Of a stretch of DNA of 64,000 nucleotides, positions 20,580 through 29,320 are shown one piece after another. The first letter of the stretch is position 1; the number at the start of each line of letters is the position of its first letter. The notes under the pieces are model-generated. The model saw nothing but the letters and a program-made list of their open reading frames with translations. It was not told the DNA's origin and did not search any database. Source of the DNA: Selaginella moellendorffii (Eukaryota > Streptophyta > Lycopodiopsida > Selaginellales > Selaginellaceae); contig NW_003314364.1 of assembly GCF_000143415.4 (NCBI RefSeq), forward strand, positions 120,927 through 184,926. Direction: 5' to 3'. The position numbers were made by a program, and so were the translations under genes.

Positions 20580-23503
20580 TCTGAAAGTGCAGAAAAGAAG
20601 TTAAGACTATACAAAAAATGATTGGAGAATGGCCTAAATCATAACATACCAAACAACCTCAATAGCATGAGGCCACATGCCATTATTCAAACATGCTATT
20701 GACACCCACGTGAAATTTCGCATTCACAAAATTGGCATGAGCCCTCATGCCATCTTGATATACACACAGCTGCAGGCAAGCAAAAACATACATGACAATA
20801 CGCTAGCCATGAAATTGCAAGGGCCCAAGATGGCATGTGGCCTCATGCCATTTCTAAATGTGGTCCTAAGCCATTCCATGGTGAACATACCAGGAAGCAC
20901 AAGTGCCGAATATCAAGAGGAAGCGGTAGCCACACCAAAGACAGTGCCGCTCGCAACACCGCAACTACTCGTAGCGCCGCTCGCAACACCGCAACTGCTC
21001 GTAGCGCCGCTTGCACAAACTGCCACTCGCATAAACTGTCGCTCGCAATAGCGCTCGCAATGCCGCAACCGCTCGTAGACGCATAAACCACAGCTCACAA
21101 CGCCGCTTACACAAGCAGCGCTCACTGCGCTCAGCGGAACCAAGAACACGGCGCACAAAAATGATAGACCTAGGAATGAGTTCGAGAATTCAAAAATAAC
21201 ACACGCTTGAACGTCACATCAAATCCTCTGACAAACCAGATCTTATGATTCCTCTGACAAATTTCAAACTAAGTAGCTTCTAGACTTTGCTGTCGGAGGT
21301 TGAACTTTGTCACATCATGTCCTTGCCTTGATCCAGCTGTGCCATGTCAGTGATTCGAACTTTGCCATGCTATGTCAGCGATCCGCACCAAGATTATTCG
21401 CCGTGTAAAGGAATAATTATGCTGTGTGTGTACGTCCATTTATGGCAATATAAGGCCACACGCCATTCAAAAAATAATGCTAGTCGAGCATTTTTTGGTG
21501 CATTTTTGGGTTCAAATTTGCATGAGCCCACACGCTATAAAGTTTACCTGTACCAAAAATAGAAACAGCTTTATTTACTTGGGAATTTAAGTGGTTGAGG
21601 CATTTTTAAACTTACAAACACATGCTCTACTTACATTCCTTTGGTTGTTTAAAATTCAAAAATATTATAAACCTTTCTTTTTGCATTTTCAATGTTTTCA
21701 ATTATGGTTTTTGATTTTCGCAGGACCAGCCTAGTAATCTATTTGCATCCCGTCATGTTTATAGCTAGCTTTCGTTTGTCCCCTTCGCTAGCCTGAAATA
21801 CATCTGCTCGGCATCTGCCTCTTACAGCATTTGCCCAGAAAGGGGATCTTTCTTCACGCAGCATTTGCCACATGTTTAGGGTTTAGGGTTTAGGGTTTAG
21901 GGTTTAGCAATTCAGTAGCTTGATAAACATGCAAATATAGAACTTGATTCAAAATCCTTTGATATGTCACAATGCCCCTAGGACCATAAACACATTTCAA
22001 TAGAGAGGGTCCTTTCATTTCATAACTCCTTACGTAGATCTTGGTGAAACCAGAGTTAGTGAAGTTAGTTTCTTGTGATCCCGTATCTGATTGTGATGTC
22101 CCTTTGCAATTTCGATGGAAAGGTCAATGCACACCAAATTGTAAAATCTTGGAGCAAAATAACGGTCGGATCTATGGCAAATGCCCCTGAAATATTGTAA
22201 GGCTCGTGTGGTCTCATGTGGTGTCCGATCGAGATGCTTCTTTGCAGGGTCATCAAGAAAGACATTGTATACCATTCTGTAAAATCTAGTTGCGATCTAA
22301 CGGTTGGATCTCCAGAAAACTCAAAAAAATCTCGCGCGTGTCAGAATATCCTAGGAATATACTCCTATGTGCCCCTGAAAATGGCATGCGGCCCCACGCC
22401 ATTCAAGAGATAACGCCAGATGACGCCGAGAATTTTTTGGTGCATTTTTTGGGTTCAAAATTGCATGAGCCCACACGCTATAAAGTTTATCTTTGCCAAA
22501 TAGAGAAAAATTTATCTGTGTCATGTGAGGTAGTTACAGTCCTTTGTGCTCGGCATGTGCCTCTTGCAGCATTTGCACTGAAAGGGAATTTTTCTCCATT
22601 CAGCATTGGCCCTGAAAATGGCATGCGCCCACACGCCATTCAAGGAATAACGCCTCAGGACGCCTGGATTTTTGGGTTTAAAATGTTTAGGGTTTTTTGG
22701 GTTTTTTCAAAATATTTTGGGTCCAACGTTTTTTGGGTTTCTTTGGTTCAAAATTGCATGAGCCCACACGCTATAATATTGATTTGAGAGAAAAATAGAA
22801 ACAGATAGAATTTCTTTATTTAGCTGAACATCTGCCATTTTTGGAAATACAAGATGCTTTGGAATATCCAATCATGCATGGTATAAATATAGCGAGGGTA
22901 TTAAATGATATCCCAATCATGATCTTTCTTTTGGATTTCGCGTGTATGCAGTCCGAGGAATGATGATGTTGCGGATTTCTTTTGGATTTTGCGTGCTTGC
23001 ATGCGCGCGGCAATCCAGAAATTAATGGTGGCGCCCAAGTCCGAGGAATGATGACGTGGCGGGATTACCAACCGTTGTGACATTTCGTGCGTGTGAGGTT
23101 AGGTTTTGCATTTTTCTTTGTACTCGCACTCGCACACTCGCGCTCGCGCTCGCATCACACTCGCGCTCCCGCTCGCATCGCGCTCCCACTCGCGATCACG
23201 CTCACTTCTCTACAGGTTTCTCGTGTGCATCGGCGTCCACTCGCGCTTGCATCACACTCGCGCTCGCATCACGCTCGTGTGCATCGGCGTCCACTTCAAG
23301 ACACACCCAGTTTGTAACTTCGCCGCCAACTCCGCCGCCCACTCCGCCACCCACACGCAGCCCACTTGGCATCCCGGGAGATTTCAGCACCACTCTCCAA
23401 CTGTAAGTGGTAGAGTAGCCTTGCTGCTACGATCCGCTGCACACACAGTGCACATTCGCCAGCGAGTCCAGCCTCGATTGTCACGGCCTCCATTCGGCTT
23501 CAA
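20580..23503. other. Divergent intergenic region of the transposon, copy 1
   Basis: Lies between the two oppositely transcribed genes and should hold both promoters. It contains several palindromes (20662-20683, 20732-20753, 20830-20851, 22381-22402, 22618-22640) and three variants reading TTGCATGAGCCCACACGCTA (about 21522, 22464, 22754). There is a GC-rich degenerate minisatellite built on 'gctcgcaacaccgcaact' (20945-21130), telomere-type repeats (21874-21907) and a CTCGC-rich stretch (23125-23300) just before the accessory gene start. Three near-identical blocks around 21440-21560, 22400-22520 and 22630-22800 repeat 'ttttttgggttcaaaattgcatgagc'. Frames here are low-complexity. Confidence 0.6.
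21874..21907 (+). repeat. interstitial telomere-type repeat (TTTAGGG)
   Basis: Four to five consecutive TTTAGGG units, the Arabidopsis-type telomere repeat. A shorter version (two to three units, complement) sits at the equivalent place in copy 2 (49834-49852), so the motif belongs to the transposon. Confidence 0.85.
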
Positions 23504-23506
23504 ATG

Positions 23507-23745
23507 GTAAGTCTTTTAGGCCAAGTAGAAAATGGCATGAGGCCACATGCCATTCAGTAGCAACATTGGCATGCACCAATTGGGCTCTCGAGTGCAGTCC
23601 GGTTACAGATGGCGTGTAGCCTCACGCCATCTTAGGATGCAGCCTCAAGACATCTGATGCAGTGGTGAATGGCGTGTGGCCTCACGTTATTTCCAGCTGC
23701 TAGCTTTTCATCTGTCAGCTCTAATTGTTGTGCATTTCTGAACAG
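23507..23745 (+). other. intron 1 of the accessory gene, with three palindromes
   Basis: The start codon is the last codon of exon 1: ATG is followed at once by GTAAGT. The acceptor AACAG precedes GCGAGGAATTGC. Palindrome copies lie at 23532-23553, 23609-23630 and 23669-23690. Splicing gives a protein beginning MARNCVLLPATV. Confidence 0.6.
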
Positions 23746-24784
23746 GCGAGGAATTGCGTTCTTCTTCCAGCCACTGTCAATGTGGATGCAGAGAAGGGGG
23801 AGGAGCTCACCAGTTGGACTTTCGGGATGGAAGGCGAGGATCTGATGCTGTACAACACAGATGGTGGGAGAAAAGAATGCATGGGGATCCTCATCCAAGT
23901 GACAGACACTCCATGCAGTTCCATGCAAGAATATGGACTGGCACTTGTGGTAGAGACAGCGTCCGCCTTCAAGATCCATCTTGCACATCCTAGCGGCTTC
24001 CCGGAGGGGGGCAGCGGCTATGAGGAATTCCTAGAGGGAGCTAGGGAAAGGTTGTCCAGGAGGCCCACAATTTCAAAGACGCTGCGGGTCTATGAAGATC
24101 ACATGGAATCCACGGACCTCACCTACGGCGATGTTCAAAAACTATATTCCAACATTGAGCCGTTGAGAGTGCCTCCAGGTTGCGAAGCGAAGGGGAAGGG
24201 GGTCGATCTGGAAACTACCCCGAAGTAAAAAAGGGTGGTCAAGCTCAAGCCGACGTCCGACTCTGCTGCTCCAAAAAAGAAGCTACTCGGTGATGCCATT
24301 GCCTCGGGTTCGAACACTACACCCACCAAAAAGAAGAGCCGCAAAGAGCAGAAAGAGCAAGAAGAGGCAGCAAAAATCGTCGCAGATAATAGTACTTGTT
24401 ACTATTCCAACAAAGTATATACAATCGACGTGAGCCGTATCGAGATCCAAAGCAAATACAACCACAGGCTAGTATCTGATGAGTGGGTGGAGAAACTGAA
24501 GCAGAAGATGCTGGCAAGTCCAGTAACACCCGACATCGCAGACGTGATCCCCTACTACCGAGGAGGTAAAGAAAGTCTTCAAGACAAGAGTTGTCCGCCT
24601 GATAAAAGGCAACTCGCCCCTCCAATCTATCATATACATCTCCCACGCGCAGAATGTCAAGCAAGAAACGTGCTACAAATCGGGTCTGCACGAGACATTG
24701 GCACGAACACGAAAGCTCTGGGTTCAACTGAAGAAGCCACAAAAACCAGGACAAGGACGTGCACTAGCAACTAGCGCCTGGCAG
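23746..24784 (+). pseudogene. Accessory gene exon 2: unknown domain plus ParB-like region
   Basis: The first 160 codons encode a mixed alpha/beta segment I do not recognise. After the in-frame TAA at 24226 a basic, Lys-rich stretch (possible nuclear signal, AAPKKKLLGD, KKSRKEQKEQ) leads to VYTIDVSRIEIQSKYNHRLVSDEW. This resembles the N-terminal motif of ParB-like domains ('I-d-v-s-I....y-N-x-R...e..v..L'). A 1-nt frameshift near 24558 moves the continuing sequence (KKVFKTRVVRLIKG...) into the next frame. ParB-like domains bind DNA or nucleotides and are often fused to methyltransferases in phages and bacteria. The assignment is tentative; the whole exon is deleted from copy 2. Confidence 0.4.
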
Positions 24785-24838
24785 GTAAGCCTCGTTGCAT
24801 GTAGCATAGCATGTGGCCTCACGCCATTTCCATTGCAG
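24785..24838 (+). other. intron 2 of the accessory gene (54 nt) with palindrome
   Basis: GTAAGC...TTGCAG, with the palindrome at 24806-24827, about 11 nt before the acceptor. The length is divisible by three, so the frame also reads through it and produces the spurious peptide CGLTPF. Confidence 0.75.
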
Positions 24839-26147
24839 GAATTCTCGAGTCTTCTCTCGAAAACACTGGGGGTCAATGACACACTCAGCATCCATAACAT
24901 TCTACTCGCGACAAAAGTTGTTATTGACAAATGGGTAGATGTGCTGAGGAGGTACCATGACGGGGAGTTGCTAAACTCAATGGGTGTGGAGGACGGCCGG
25001 AAGCCCAATGATTTGAAGCTCAACGCCTTGCGTTTCTCGCGGTCTCCAGACGACGACGACCTTCTGACAGTGGCTAATGCTCTTCTACGTGGTGAGGTAG
25101 TCTTCAACAAGACCAAAATGACTCCCGGCCATATTGTGACATACGAGGACTTGTGCACGACTCTGAGAGCTCGTGCGCTATTGAAGGATTGGATCTTCGA
25201 GCAAGTGGCCGTTGCGAGGGTGAGCATCGACATCACGCAAGAGATGATGGAAGAGCTGGAGTTGTCAAATGAAGACATCGACGAGTACGTGAAGGGGGCC
25301 CCCAAGTTCATCGATCTGCTGCGGGATGCCACGAAAAGTAAAGCTGAGAAGTTGGATCAGTATCCAAATTTCATTAAGAGGGATGTCGACCGCCAGCTTC
25401 AGAAACAGCTCGACCCCGCAGCAGAGGCCTATCGAGAACCTTACCGGGTATACGTGAATTCGGATGAGGATCAAAGGTGGAGGAGCATCGTTTCCCGCGG
25501 AGATGAGCAGGTCAAGAATATCTTTTGTGTGATGGACTTCACAAACGAGGAGATCACTCATGCAGACGAAGTCAGCTCCATCATTGACTTAATGGTGGGA
25601 CTTGCGGAGGTGGAATCTTCAGTCCACTATATGATCTATGACTCCGAATCCTATCACAAGTTCTGGAAGGCCTTGAACGAGGTGAAGGCTCGGTTGAAAG
25701 GCAAGGAGATGCGGGAGATCCATGGGATAATGGCTAAGAAGAAGATACCGACGAATGTCCGCATCTTCACACTCGCCCTTGTTATTGGTCCTGCAGCAGA
25801 GTGGGACTGGAGTGACTTCCCAGCTTCGTTCAACAAAGCCGATCGAATTGATCTGAGGGAGGTCAATTTACCCATGCCTGAGGAACTGAAGACGGCTATG
25901 GAGCTTTCGAATCCAAAGAAAGCTCCAGGTGCAGCATGGGAAATGCTCAGCTGGGTCTTCAACGCAATAGCAGGTGACTCCAAGGGCAAATGCGTTGTCG
26001 AGTACAACTGCGGCGGACTATTCTTTCAAGCCGCACTACTCAAGGGTGTCCCGTGTGTTGCGGTGACAAACTCCATTGAAGAGGTGACTTCAATGGAGCA
26101 TATAATTACAGTTGCCAAAGAAAAACAGTATCTTCTCTACGAACCTG
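24839..26147 (+). pseudogene. Accessory gene exon 3: helical region and methyltransferase-like C-terminus
   Basis: An open frame of 436 codons in copy 1. The first 250 residues are mostly helical and polar and I do not recognise them. The last about 90 residues (PEELKTAMELSNPKKAPGAAW..., then GKCVVEYNCGGLFFQAALLK) have the spacing of a Rossmann-type 'motif I' (VVE-x-x-C-G-G) followed by a helix and a second strand, as in DNA N4/N6 methyltransferases. The usual catalytic DPPY/NPPY is not visible, so it may be inactive or not a methyltransferase. Copy 2 keeps this exon but has lost an in-frame block of about 160 codons in its first half. It ends at GAACCTG before GTGAGT. Confidence 0.4.
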
Positions 26148-26640
26148 GTGAGTACGCACTTTAAGTTTAAATGTTATCTCACAAGCTCTGTATGCAGGAG
26201 CGTGGCCACCCCCAGATGCTGAAACGGCGTTAACAGCTACTGATGTTAGGCCGAGCTCACAACCTGCACAAGGTAAGGTCACGTGAGGCCTCACGCCATT
26301 TTGATTATAGATCGTTGTGAATATTCAGACACGAGGACTGAAAAGCGCACTGGTGGCGCGTCGAAGAAGGACAAACAGACAAGCAATAGGAAAAAAGGAG
26401 GTACAAATTATATTTGCAATGGCGTGTGGTCTCATGCCATTCCTTGCAGGAGACACTTCTTCAAAGGCAAAACAGGCAAGCACCAGCCAAGCTCAAACTG
26501 ACAGTGGTCATAAAAAGCGAAAGCACGTTGGACAGTCGTCGGGATCAGAGGCGTTTGATTCGAAAAGGAAGAAGGGCAACGAAAAGATGATAGGTAATGC
26601 CTCGCGGTTATGGCGTGTGTGCTCATGCCATTCATTGCAG
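26148..26640 (+). other. cluster of four tiny introns (50, 38, 49, 47 nt) and three short exons
   Basis: Introns 26148-26197, 26273-26310, 26401-26449 and 26594-26640. The last three carry the palindrome at 26278-26299, 26419-26440 and 26610-26631. All four are phase 1 and follow an exon-final G. The exons encode a Ser/Lys/Gln-rich, probably disordered and nuclear-type linker (for example KKDKQTSNRKKG, GHKKRKHVGQ). A 38-nt intron is near the lower limit for GT-AG introns, so splicing needs RNA proof. Confidence 0.65.
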
Positions 26641-27207
26641 ATCAAGGGCTGAGTGAAAGGAGCCAGTCACCACCTTCTGACTCAGATTCCTATGGCGGAC
26701 TCCCCTTCCCCAATCTCAATGGAGAGGTACAATGGATGAGGGATGCTTTTCAAGTCAGGGCCACGTTTTTCTCATCTCATCGTCTTCGAAGGGTGCAAGA
26801 ACGTGCAGAAACCATATTAAGACAGTCGGGTGAGGATACGGTCCTAGGTCACGCACTAAAACAGGCTATGGATGTCTTGTATTTTGAGATGGAGACTCGG
26901 CCAGATGATTTTCCCAAGATGGTCCTGGAAAAACAAGCCATCCAGCCTGAGCAGCCTATGGAAGAAATGTAGGAGGGGGATGAGGAGCCAGAGAAAGATA
27001 ATGAGCAGGAAGAGCAGAAGGACGAAGAGGAGGACAAAGAAGAGGAGGACGAAGAAGAGGAGGATGAAGAAGAGGAGGACGAAGAGGACTTGGATGGTCC
27101 TCACAATGGTGACGATCACAATAACGACGATGACGATGATGACGACGATGGCCAGCCTGAGGTGGCCAAAGAGCAGCGGAGGAAGGTCATACAAGACAAA
27201 CCATCAG
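26641..27207 (+). pseudogene. Accessory gene exon 7: helical segment and poly-acidic tract
   Basis: Encodes a predicted helical stretch (WMRDAFQVRATFFSS..., LRQSGEDTVLGHALKQAMDV), then about 70 almost purely Glu/Asp residues. A TAG at 26970-26972 interrupts copy 1; copy 3 has CAG there and is open (62278-62868, complement). Such acidic tracts occur in chromatin and histone-binding proteins; no specific function is claimed. Confidence 0.55.
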
Positions 27208-27483
27208 GTAAATAATAGTACATCCATTCCTAACCTTTTACCATTTCTAACATTGTCCATGTAGGTCGCAGAAGAAATGGTAAGTAGAGATTATTCAGTT
27301 GAATTAAGATACAAACTCTAGCCTTTAGTGTCGAGGAAGGATAGTGCCAAGTAAGGGTCGAAACGTATGTCCAATCCTTCAGAATCAGCAGTGCGCCCAA
27401 GTGATATCGGTCCTAGTTCCTCAATAGCAGTTGATGGTAAATACAGTATAGTCGATTCAATGTGCTAATGAGTTTGTTTTTAG
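27208..27483 (+). other. introns 7-9 with a 15-nt microexon
   Basis: Introns 27208-27264 (57 nt), 27280-27328 (49 nt) and 27437-27483 (47 nt). The microexon 27265-27279 encodes about five residues (GRRRN). Exon 27329-27436 contains the TAA at 27352-27354. None of these three introns holds a clear palindrome. Confidence 0.55.
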
Positions 27484-28062
27484 TAGCACGGGAGGATACC
27501 ATCTCAATCGAAGGGAGATATTTGGACATGCATATGGATCCGCCAGTGGACTCTACTTGCCTGCAAGAGTCATCAGAGCTGGTGGAGGCTACTATCCATA
27601 TCAACGCCAAGCAAGCTGACCATGCTCCACTTGATGCTGCCCATACCACTGAGTCAATCTTGTCCACGTATCCAACTGACGGTGACCAGGCGCTATTGGA
27701 CCCGCATGAGGCCGCCCCAGCCGCCGAGCCGGTCGTATCCTCATTTCCAACGTGTGCCCAATCGTCTGACTACGCGCCGTTGGAACCTCCCTACACCGCC
27801 CCTGCTGCCTGTTTGGTCATGTCCACTTTGCCAACGGAGGCACCAGCTGAAATGGCGTGTGATCACACGCCATCGGAACCACCCCATGCCACTGTTGAGC
27901 CAGTTGTACCAGAGTCTACAGCTGAAATGATGCGTGCCCACACGCCATCGGATGCGTGCCCACACGCCATATTGCAGAGGAGAGTATTTCCGCCCTTCAC
28001 GTTTCCTCGACCAAAACCCTCTGAACGACCATCGGGAGCACCATTCGCTAATATTGTAGATG
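27484..28062 (+). CDS. Accessory gene exon 10: Pro/Ala/Thr-rich linker with coding palindromes
   Basis: A low-complexity, acidic Pro/Thr/Ala-rich segment made of imperfect repeats (SxxPT...APLxPP/SEPPHA). The palindrome occurs inside the coding sequence at 27852-27873 (reading MACDHTPSE), 27927-27948 and 27952-27970. The segment is open in all three copies (47226-47813 and 61422-62009 on the minus strand), but the lengths differ slightly around the palindromes. It probably links the nuclear N-terminal part to the phosphatase domain. Confidence 0.55.
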
Positions 28063-28109
28063 GTAAAATTGACTTGTACCATTTTTTATGCTAACGCATT
28101 TCATTTTAG

Positions 28110-28972
28110 AGTCACGGCGAAAGTACTGTATCGTTTTTGATCTGAATGGTGTCCTTTTCTCCCATGAGCATGGCTCGTCCTCGAATGTCACTGCACCCTC
28201 CAAAGCCTGCGGTCGCAAGTTGGTCAAAAGAGACAGATTCACATTAATCACACGGGAGAAACTGCGGGATCTAATAATGACCATGCGACACTTAAAACAG
28301 AGGGCCGGGTTCAATTTGCAATTGGGAGTTTGGACATCCATGATGCGCCACAATGCATTAACGTTGCTACAGATGATGCACGATCAGACGCGAGTAATAT
28401 TACCATTTGACTTTCTCCTAACGCAGGAGGATTGCTTGACTATGGTCCATGTGAGGGGTAGCAAGACCATCTTCATCAAGCCAGAGGCTGTAGTGATGAA
28501 CCGGACTGCTAGGTCAAGTGAAATCCTCATCATCGATGACTCGCCGATTAAAACTGCAGCGAACACGCACACATATGCAGTGCACCCCATCTCTTGCAGT
28601 ATGGAAACTAGGGAGAAGAAACCGTATGTTCTTGGGGACCTTGCAAAACGGCTTGAAGCGATGGTGATAGAGAACCGGCCAGTCCAGGAGGTGGCTGCAG
28701 AAATCAACCAAATGGCAGATGGAACGGTATATCAGAAGCCATTTGATTGGACAGACACCAGTCATCATTTATGGCATGTATATTGTCTAGCCAAGCACTA
28801 TCCGCATCTCCATAATCTGCTCAACCGGATGGGTTCTTCGACCACTGAACATGAGCGTGGACGTATTAGAGAAGAGATGGCATTACTATTGGGTTTAAAT
28901 CCTGATAGTGTGGAGAGTGATGAAATTCCAAGATTATTGTATAGGCGTTGGAGGCAAAAAATAACAGTCTGA
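28110..28972 (+). CDS. Accessory gene exon 11: FCP1/NIF-type (HAD) phosphatase domain
   Basis: Opens with SRRKYCIVFDLNGVLFSH: the HAD motif I, with the nucleophile Asp of D-x-D retained and the second Asp replaced by Asn (DLN), as is common in plant FCP1-like proteins. LGVWTSMMRHNA matches the 'W-S-S-x-x-x-x-N' motif II region, and ILIIDDSPIK is motif III/IV with the DD pair. About 100 more residues follow with HLWHVYCLAKHYPHLHNLLNRM, a helical tail. The family dephosphorylates Ser/Thr or the RNA polymerase II C-terminal tail; here activity and substrate are unknown. It is intact in copy 1. Copies 2 and 3 share a TAG at the codon for Gln in HDQTRV, and copy 3 has a second stop. Confidence 0.8.
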
Positions 28973-29316
28973 GATGGCATGTATTTATTTAAAAATGTAA
29001 CTTATTATGGCATGGGGTTCCATGCCAAGGGGAAAGTAAAGATTGAATGGGGACTTGGGCTCCACCTAGACTCGGAGCAACTGAGCCAATATTAAAAGGA
29101 TGGAAAGAAATTGGACGACGATGACAAGGAGAAGAGAGAGGTGAAGCAGTGGCAGGGGGAGGAGAAGTGATTAAGTAGACATTTCCTTGTTTAAAATAAA
29201 ATGGCATGTGCCTCAATGCAGTTGAATTTTGTTATATTTATATACTATATAAAGGTTTGGAAACCTTATTTTACAAGTGGGATAATGACAATTCCCACTT
29301 TAACGAAATAGAGCTT
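28973..29316. other. right subterminal region and terminal repeat, copy 1
   Basis: Contains a palindrome at 29007-29027 and partial ones near 28975 and 29201, then an AT-rich stretch. The terminal inverted repeat is at 29293-29316. Just inside it GTGGGATAATGACAATTCCCAC forms a short hairpin. Possible polyadenylation of the accessory gene would fall here. Confidence 0.7.
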
Positions 29317-29320
29317 AGAG

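Larger units (their letters stand above)
23504..28972 (+). pseudogene. Accessory gene of the transposon, copy 1: 11-exon model
   Basis: Exons by my reading: 23504-23506 (ATG), 23746-24784, 24839-26147, 26198-26272, 26311-26400, 26450-26593, 26641-27207, 27265-27279, 27329-27436, 27484-28062, 28110-28972. All junctions are GT-AG. Introns 1-2 are phase 0 and introns 3-10 are all phase 1. The chained frame runs to TGA at 28970-28972, which supports the model. Introns after the first are 38-57 nt. Copy 3 has extra exons (62990-63890) that copy 1 has lost. Lesions: TAA 24226-24228, a 1-nt frameshift near 24558, TAG 26970-26972 (CAG in copy 3) and TAA 27352-27354 (CAA in copy 3). The product would join a ParB-like region, a possible methyltransferase-like region, a basic/acidic linker and an FCP1-like phosphatase. 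Its role in transposition is unknown. Confidence 0.7.
14391..29316. mobile_element. Large TIR DNA transposon, copy 1 (14.9 kb)
   Basis: Ends are inverted repeats of about 24 bp: left ATGCTCTATTTCGTTAAAG, right (reverse complement) AAGCTCTATTTCGTTAAAG. It is flanked by a 4-bp duplication AGAG (14387-14390, 29317-29320). The same left/right difference (AT versus AA as first bases) recurs, swapped, in copy 2, which is inverted; this confirms the exact ends. It contains a leftward transposase gene, a divergent 3-kb non-coding middle and a rightward multi-exon accessory gene. A 4-bp duplication with a DDE-like transposase is compatible with Sola, Academ or Ginger-like groups; I cannot assign it firmly. 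A solo LARD LTR (17883-19597) is nested inside. Confidence 0.9.

Noticed and set aside
20843-21158. Ala/Val/Cys-rich frames at the minisatellite, also 50568-50891
   Set aside because: Low-complexity tandem repeat without domain; located between divergent genes.
21344-22787. Small peptides containing GMRPHAI or CGLMPF, recurring in the transposon
   Set aside because: They are translations of the 22-bp palindrome, not a protein motif.
26856-27194. Hydrophobic frame (Val/Ile/Leu-rich) that could pass for a membrane protein; same at 62299-62577
   Set aside because: Antisense of the Glu/Asp-rich exon; GAG/GAC codons read backwards give Leu/Val codons.
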